From positions 161,926,726 through 161,990,725 of the forward strand of contig NC_088780.1 of the NCBI RefSeq assembly GCF_958450345.1: a DNA stretch of 64,000 nt. The letters run 5' to 3'. Origin of the DNA: Calliphora vicina. Taxonomy: Eukaryota > Arthropoda > Insecta > Diptera > Calliphoridae. The notes under the pieces are model-generated. The model did no database searches and was not told where the DNA came from. It was given only the letters and a program-made list of their open reading frames with translations. Of the stretch, positions 57,822-64,000 are shown in pieces (the first letter of the stretch is position 1; the number at the start of each line of letters is the position of its first letter). Made by a program: the position numbers and the translations under genes.

Positions 57822-58980
57822 TTTTACTCATGTTGTAATCGCAAGAAATCCTTCAATACGTTATTATGATTACATGATTACATACCTTAACACACCTGAT
57901 TAATATTGCAAAAACATGCCGCCATTGCCGTTGTTGTCATAAAAATGCTTTAATTTTATTTTATTTTTTCTCATCCTTACTATTTTACATGTAACAAATA
58001 ACAAAAACAGAAAAAAAAAACAAAAAAACGTTGATAAAGTTGTTGTTGATAAAGTTTAAAGGCTGTATTATTTTTTTCTTCTTCGTAACGTTTTCACTTG
58101 CTGTAATGAGATGCTGTTTTGTATGAAAATCTGTGTGTGCGAGTAATTTTAATAATATTTATTTCTTATTGCACTGAAAATTATGATGTTCCAACAAAGG
58201 CAGAGGCAGCAGCACACTACAGCACTAACAAAATTATAGTAGATGCTATTCTGTAGATATTCCAAGAAAATTATAGCTTTCAACGAGGTACCCAAGAACC
58301 GTAAGGTAAGGGATTACATCGTATCGTACGTGTATTCCTTGGATTATTTAATGATAAACATCGTTTATTGAGTTGTTGCGTTGCGTTAATGCAAGTTAGA
58401 GGCATAATTTTAATTTTTATTTTGTTTTTTTTATTTTTATTTTGCCTTGATGCTGCTAAATAAAATAATTTGATCTAAAACTAAAATCAATACTAATTAT
58501 TTTTTGAAATTGGAATTGAAATTGAATTTTGCCATTTTAACACAAGGATGCTAAAATTTTCAAACAAAAACAAAACATATAGGAGGCACTTATGAAGGGG
58601 CTGGATGGGATGGGTGGGGTTGGGGTGTGTTGATGAAAGCGCTATTATGAAAGCGTATGATTATAATGCATGTAAAACAAGTTGTACTCTAAATAATGTA
58701 GTTAACAAGTTGCGAAATATATGCATACTAGTAATAACTAATAAGTAACAGTGATAAATTCGCTTAAACAGTAATTTACATAGCCATATTTCATTACAAT
58801 ATGCAGAACAAGTTTAAATATGCACAAAAAATTTAAAAATATGCAAGCAAAAAACTGAAAATAAGCAGACAAATACTGAAAAATCCTTCGGAAAAATATA
58901 AATAAAAGCTTTGAATAAATTTCATTGTAATAAACAATTTAAAAATTTAAATTATCCAAGGTTCGTTACCGTTACCCTTA
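57822..58980. other. Non-repetitive stretch with a G-rich block
   Basis: No coding frame. A G-rich block is listed separately at 58597-58626. ATATGCA motifs near 58700-58860 resemble the array of hAT-like element U, and GAAAAATCCTTCGG at about 58877 may be a trace of its end, but this is weak. Confidence 0.45.
58597..58626 (+). other. Possible G-quadruplex sequence
   Basis: Five runs of three or more G: GGGG, GGG, GGG, GGGG and GGGG separated by 1-6 bases, in a very A/T-rich setting. This meets the usual G3+N1-7 pattern. Confidence 0.6.
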
Positions 58981-61935
58981 AAATACCCAATTTCTGCCGT
59001 TTTAATTTTTCATGATTTTTTTAAAACAATAAAATTTGCTATTTTCACGTAAAAAAATATATTTGTTCCTTCAATATCTTATTATAACTCCGAAACTACT
59101 GAGCAGATTAAAACACATTATATATCTGAAAATTTGTACATAGCATGCGGAAAACGTTTTCAAAATTCAATCATTCAAAAGAAGTACATTAACTACTCAA
59201 TTTTATGTAAATCAAACAAAAAACGAACATTTTGTGGAAATGAGCGAATTCACTAAATTGTGAATAAATTCGAAAACAATCAATCGATTTTAATGATCGA
59301 TATCTCATTTTGTTGTCATTATATGTGGCTTTGCGTTAAAGGAAGAAACCTGAAAAAGTTCTGCCATTTTCAATTTTTCATAATTTTTTTAAAACAAAAA
59401 AATTAGCTATTTTGACGTAAAAAATATATTTTTTGCTTCAGTTTGTTATTATAACTCCGAAACTACTGAGCCGATTAAAACACAATGTATATGTGAAAAC
59501 TTGTACATAGCATGGGGAACACGTTTTTAAAATTCAATCATTCAAAAGAAGAATATTAACTACTCAATTTTATGTATATCAAACAAAAAACAAAAATTTT
59601 GTGAAAATGAGCGAATTCACTTAATTGTGAATAAATTCCAAAAGAATCAATCGATTTTTATGCTCGATATCTCATTTTGTTGCTATTATATGTGGCTTTC
59701 CGATAAATCAATAAATCTAAACAATTTCTGTCGTTTTCGATTTTTCATAATTTTTTTATAACAAAAAAATTAGCTATTTTGACGTAAAAAATATATTTTT
59801 TGCTTCAATTTGTTATTATAACTCCGAAACTACTGAGCCGATTAAATCGCAATATATACGTGAAAATTTGTACATAGCATGGGGAAAACGTTTTCAAAAT
59901 TCAATCATTCAAATCAACATCAACTACTCAATTTTATGTAAATCAAACAAAAAACGAACATTTTGTGAAAATGAGCGAATTCACTAAATTGTGAATAAAT
60001 TCGAAAACAATCAATCGATGTTAATGATCGATATTTCATTTTGTTGTTATTATATGTGGCTTTGCGTTAAAGAAAGAAACCTGAACAAGTTCTGCCATTT
60101 TCGATTTTTAATGATTTTTGTAAGACAAAAAAATTAGCTATTTTCACAAAAAAAATATACTTTATGCTTTAATTTGTTATTATAACTCCGAAACTACTGA
60201 GCTGATTAAAACGCAATATATATGTGAAAATTTGTACATAGCATGAGGAAATCGTTTTCATAATTCAACCATTCAAAAGAAGAATATTAACTACTCAATT
60301 GTATATATATCAAACAAAAAAATAAAATTTTGTGAAAATGAGCCAATTCACTTAATAGTGAATAAATTCGAAAGAAATCAATCGATTTCAATAATTGATA
60401 TCTCATTTTGTTGCTATTATATGTGGCTTTACGATAAATTAATAAACCTGAACAATTTCTGTCGTTTTCGATTTTTCATGATTTTTTTAAATAAAAAAAT
60501 TAGCTATTTTCACGTAAAAAATATATTTTTTGCTTCAATTTTTATATATAACTCCGAAACTACTGAGCCGATTAAAACGCAATATATAAGTGAAAATTTG
60601 TACATAGCATGAGGAAAATGTTTTCAAAATTAAATCAATCGAAAGAAGAACATTAACTACTCAATTTTATGTAAATCAAACAAAAAACGAACATTTTGTG
60701 GAAATGAGCGAATTCACTAAATTGTGAATAAATTCGAAAACAATCAATCGATTTTAATGATCGATATCTCATTTTGTTGCTATTATATGTGGCTTTGCGG
60801 TAAAGTAATAAACCTGAACAATTTCTGCCGTTTTCGATTTTTCATGATTTTTTTAAATAAAAAAATTAGCTATTTTCACGTAAAAAATATATTTTTTGCT
60901 TCAATTTGTTATTATAACTCCGAAACTACTGAGCTGATTAAAACGCAATATACATGTGAAAATTTGTACATAGCATGAGGAAAACGTTTTCATAATTCAA
61001 CCATTCAAAAGAAGAATATTAACTACTCAATTTTATGTATATCCAACAAAAAAATAAAATTTTGTGAAAATGAGCCAATTCACTTAATAGTGAATAAGTT
61101 CGAAAGAAATCAATCGATTTCAATAATTGATATCTCATTTTGTTGCTACTATATGTGGCTTTACGATAAATTAATAAACCTGAACAATTTCTGTCGTTTT
61201 CGATTTTTCATGATTTTTTTAAATAAAAAAATTAGCTATTTTCACGTAAAAAATATATTTTTTGCTTCAATTTTTATATATAACTCCGAAACTACTGAGC
61301 CGATTAAAACGCAATATATAAGTGAAAATTTGTACATAGCTTGAGGAAAATGTTTTCAAAATTAAATCAATCGAAAGAAGAACATTAACTACTCAATTTT
61401 ATGTATATCAAACAAGAAAACTTAAATTTTGTGAAAATGAGCGAATTCACTTAATTGTGAATAAATTCCAAAAGAAACAATCGATATTTATGATCGATAT
61501 CTGATGTTGTTCCCATTACATGTGGCATTGTAATAAATTAATAAATCTGAACAATTTCTGCCTTTTTCGATTTTTCATGATTTTTTTAAAACGAAAAAAA
61601 TTTGTTATTTTCACGTAAAATATATATTTTTTGCTTCAATTTGTTATTATAACTCCGAAACTACCGAGGCGATTAAAACGCAATATATGAACGGATTAAA
61701 GGATATGTAAATTTAATTTTTTTTTAAGTTTATTTTAATAACATAGGACTTACCCTTTTTGAGTAATCATTAATTATGTGGAGTAAAAAAAATCACAATT
61801 TCACTTAAACATTTTTTTAAAAAAAAAACCTCTGCATATAATTTAAAATTTTGACCATATTTGTACTACTGGAACCACAATACATCAAAATTGTGAAGTG
61901 GTTTAGAAAGCCTTTAAAATTTTTTCGATTTGGTT
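58981..61935 (+). repeat. 366-bp repeat array R4 with 3' tail and higher-order structure
   Basis: About 7.5 units; starts mid-unit, then unit starts (TTAACTACTCAAT) near 59188, 59553, 59922, 60289, 60653, 61018 and 61386. Ends with the tail (61700-61935) that also follows R1: TTTGTACTACTGGAACCACA and TTGGTTGCCCTGTATAA. Alternate units resemble each other more than neighbours, a period of 732. 84-codon frames at 60358, 60724 and 61090 recur because the unit is a multiple of three. Confidence 0.9.
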
Positions 61936-62960
61936 GCCCTGTATAATTTAAGTGAGACCGGAATATCGTCCGAGATGTCGTTACCGAAATAACAGCAATG
62001 TCGAAATACATTTGACATTTAAATAAAGATCACAAGTAATGATCCATTTCTACATACATATAAAAGTACATAGCTTTCATTGACTCCCTCCAGCATGGGG
62101 TCAAAGTATTAACCTATAATTCATTATATTTAAGTCTATTGTGCAAGTGTCTGAATAGAATGTATCTGTGAAGGAATGTGTTTATTTAAATAATATTAAC
62201 ACCACAATTTTGTTTTGTTGCAGGATCTAAGTAAGAAGTTGCTGTTGTTGTTTTATGCCATTTTTTCGCAATGAATAAATGAATGAGCGTATGAATGAAT
62301 GAATGAATGAGTGAACGAATGAATGGATGGATAGTAAAATAGAGTAAAGTATTGTTTAAATGTAACGACAGCAGCCATTGACATCCGTTACATTAGATAG
62401 CAGCTTTTTATAGGATTTTTTTTTCTCTATTTTTTGCATACATGTTCCATTTTTATTAGTTTTTTTTTTTTGCTGTTGTTCTGTTTTTGTTTACTTGTGA
62501 GGTGATAACGTAACGTAACAAAAACAACAAAAAAGGAGGCAAAACGTTCATGCGGTTTTCTAGGCAAACATTATACTTAAAAGCGACAACGAACGAACCA
62601 TGTGATGCTATGCGATACAGCAGCATTACAAACAACACATTAGACTTTCTTTGTATCCTTACACAAACAAAAACACCTAGATACATACATCGAATGAGAA
62701 AGATTTGGGTGTGTGTTTCATTATATTGTATACTTGAGAGTAATGTTAACTACCTTTGAAATACTCATGCACACCTAACCTGCACAAGAGGTAAAACTCA
62801 CAAGGCCTTCACTCTGCAGGCCATTTTAAACTTTATTTTAGTTATAATTTGTCTTAGACAGGCCTCCCTAAACAAAAACTATGCAGATTCCAAATTCCCT
62901 ACCTTTAAATGAGTTTTCTTGATATTATTACGTTTTTACCTTTTAAAAACGGTGGTTTAT
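61936..62960. other. Non-repetitive stretch with a GAAT microsatellite
   Basis: (GAAT)n with variants at 62271-62332. Frames on both strands near 62456-62759 overlap and are not convincing. Confidence 0.5.
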
Positions 62961-63583
62961 TTCCTTTAAATGAGCAGTATAATTTATATTTTGATTTTAA
63001 ATTGAAAAGAAAAACGCGAATTTTGTGATGCTATGTGATGTACTTATATAAAAAGAAGTATATAATTTAAATGTTTTCCTTTTAAACGATTTTTTTTTAG
63101 TTTTAATATTTACTATATGTTGGTGAAATCGAAAGTAAGGCATGATGAAGAATATTCAATTTCTTAGTTACTTTTCTAAGAATATAAAATCCTCCATCAT
63201 ACGATTGGAGTCCTTATTGTATTTTTTTAGATTTTGAATACTGTTATAGGTACGTTAAGTTTTGATAAAAGACCCATTTCAGTAACATCTTCAATTTCGC
63301 CTATTACCATTATAGAAAAATAGGTCATTTCCAAATTCCTTAGTTACATCAAATAACTATTGCTAGAAGGGAATGTTCACGAGTTAAGAAATAAAATGTG
63401 TGTGTGTTTAAAACTATATTTCTATATAAAGTGCAAAAAAAAAAATAAATTTCGGTTAATGGACAGAAATTAATGGGTTTATTTGTTACATATTTGAAAA
63501 TCGTAAATTTTAACTTATTCAAACAGTTGACCTATCAAAATTAATTGGTTAACCGATTAACGATTAATCGATTGAATACCCTA
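62961..63583. mobile_element. hAT-like element P5, left end missing
   Basis: Matches P3 from its inner left side (TATTTTGATTTTAAATTGAA, GCGAATTTTGTG) through GGTTTATTTGTTA to the right end GGTTAACCGATTAACG and GATTGAATACCCTA at 63583. The left TIR with its motif array is absent, so no target duplication can be checked (the right flank is TTATATAT). Confidence 0.75.
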
Positions 63584-64000
63584 TTATATATTTAGTGCCA
63601 TAGTTTAGAAGTTTCATGAATTAGCTAACGGACAAAACTAGAATGATCTATTTCTAGAGCTTTCAGCAGCCTTTATGTTATTGTTAGCAGATTCAACAGC
63701 TAATGTTGGCAGCACTGTGACAATGCATACAAAAGATGGTGGTTGCGGAAACCCGTATTAAAACCGTTAAATTCATATTGCTAGTGCAATTTCTTAACAA
63801 TATTTTGAAATTGAAATTTTACAATTCTGCCATTAATGTAAGCAACATTCGACTTAAATAGAAAACACATTTTGTTATATTTTTAATTGAACGATTTGCA
63901 AATGATTGAAATTAACCATAAAACAAGTTCTATCGTAAATTTAAGATATCAAGCAATAATTATTTGCAAAAATTATAGTTATTATGTCAACAGAAGTATT
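63584..64000. other. End of window, nothing recognised
   Basis: A/T-rich, non-repetitive and without a frame of note. Confidence 0.5.

Noticed and set aside
60358..61344. Three 84-codon frames with nearly the same translation, suggesting a conserved small protein
   Set aside because: They fall at the same place in consecutive 366-base units, and 366 is a multiple of three, so the frames repeat automatically. Matching frames in R1 and R2 have different ends, and the composition is that of A/T-rich DNA. No start context or domain.
58981..61935. Regular repeats considered as a CRISPR array
   Set aside because: Units are 366 bases, contiguous and similar throughout, with no repeat-spacer alternation; the genome is an animal's.

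Overview
The window looks like nuclear DNA from a higher (brachyceran, probably calyptrate) fly. The evidence is very high A+T, DINE-1/Helentron-like repeats beginning TATACCC, a gypsy-type retrotransposon primed by tRNA-Lys, mariner and Tc1 families, and many palindromic MITEs. I recognise no host gene exon, rRNA or tRNA. The species is an inference. The region behaves as an intergenic or long-intron stretch packed with transposable elements, many nested inside one another.

Layout. 1-9.3 kb: MITE M1; a degraded mariner carrying two nested MITEs; a reverse-transcriptase remnant split by a 231-bp TA-flanked MITE; a small foldback element; a second copy of the GGTTAC foldback family. 9.3-11.6 kb: a hAT-like element filled by three DINE-like insertions. 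11.76-18.0 kb: the one complete element, a 6,235-bp Ty3/gypsy retrotransposon with apparently identical 367-bp LTRs, a CTCT duplication, a tRNA-Lys primer site, gag, a textbook -1 frameshift signal and an open pol (protease, RT, RNase H, integrase; no env). 18-30 kb: several MITEs including two hAT-like elements with perfect 8-bp duplications, a degraded mariner, DINE-like copies, a minisatellite, and the first array of a 366-bp repeat lying inside a foldback element. 30-48.5 kb: a Tc1-like element inside a MITE, further mariner copies, a hAT-like element inside a Harbinger-like element, a TGATGACA foldback element inside a mariner, a 1.6-kb hAT-like element with a DINE-like insertion, and more DINE-like copies. 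50.7-52.0 kb: a DD41D (rosa-like) mariner with two nonsense codons. 53-62 kb: three further arrays of the 366-bp repeat, one split by a DINE-like element and one of about 7.5 units with a 732-bp higher-order pattern.

Main points for follow-up: (1) the 366-bp repeat occurs as separate arrays of different length, two sharing a 5' start and three sharing a 3' tail, so it seems to move as a unit while its copy number changes; (2) several unrelated-looking MITE families each carry subterminal arrays of their own self-complementary motif, with shared outer termini linking some families; (3) the gypsy frameshift signal is complete and easy to read; (4) the DINE-like elements keep a 3' hairpin whose stem sequence differs between copies while pairing is kept.

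All calls come from reading the sequence. No database search was run, so family names rest on motifs, target-site duplications and general knowledge of the families.
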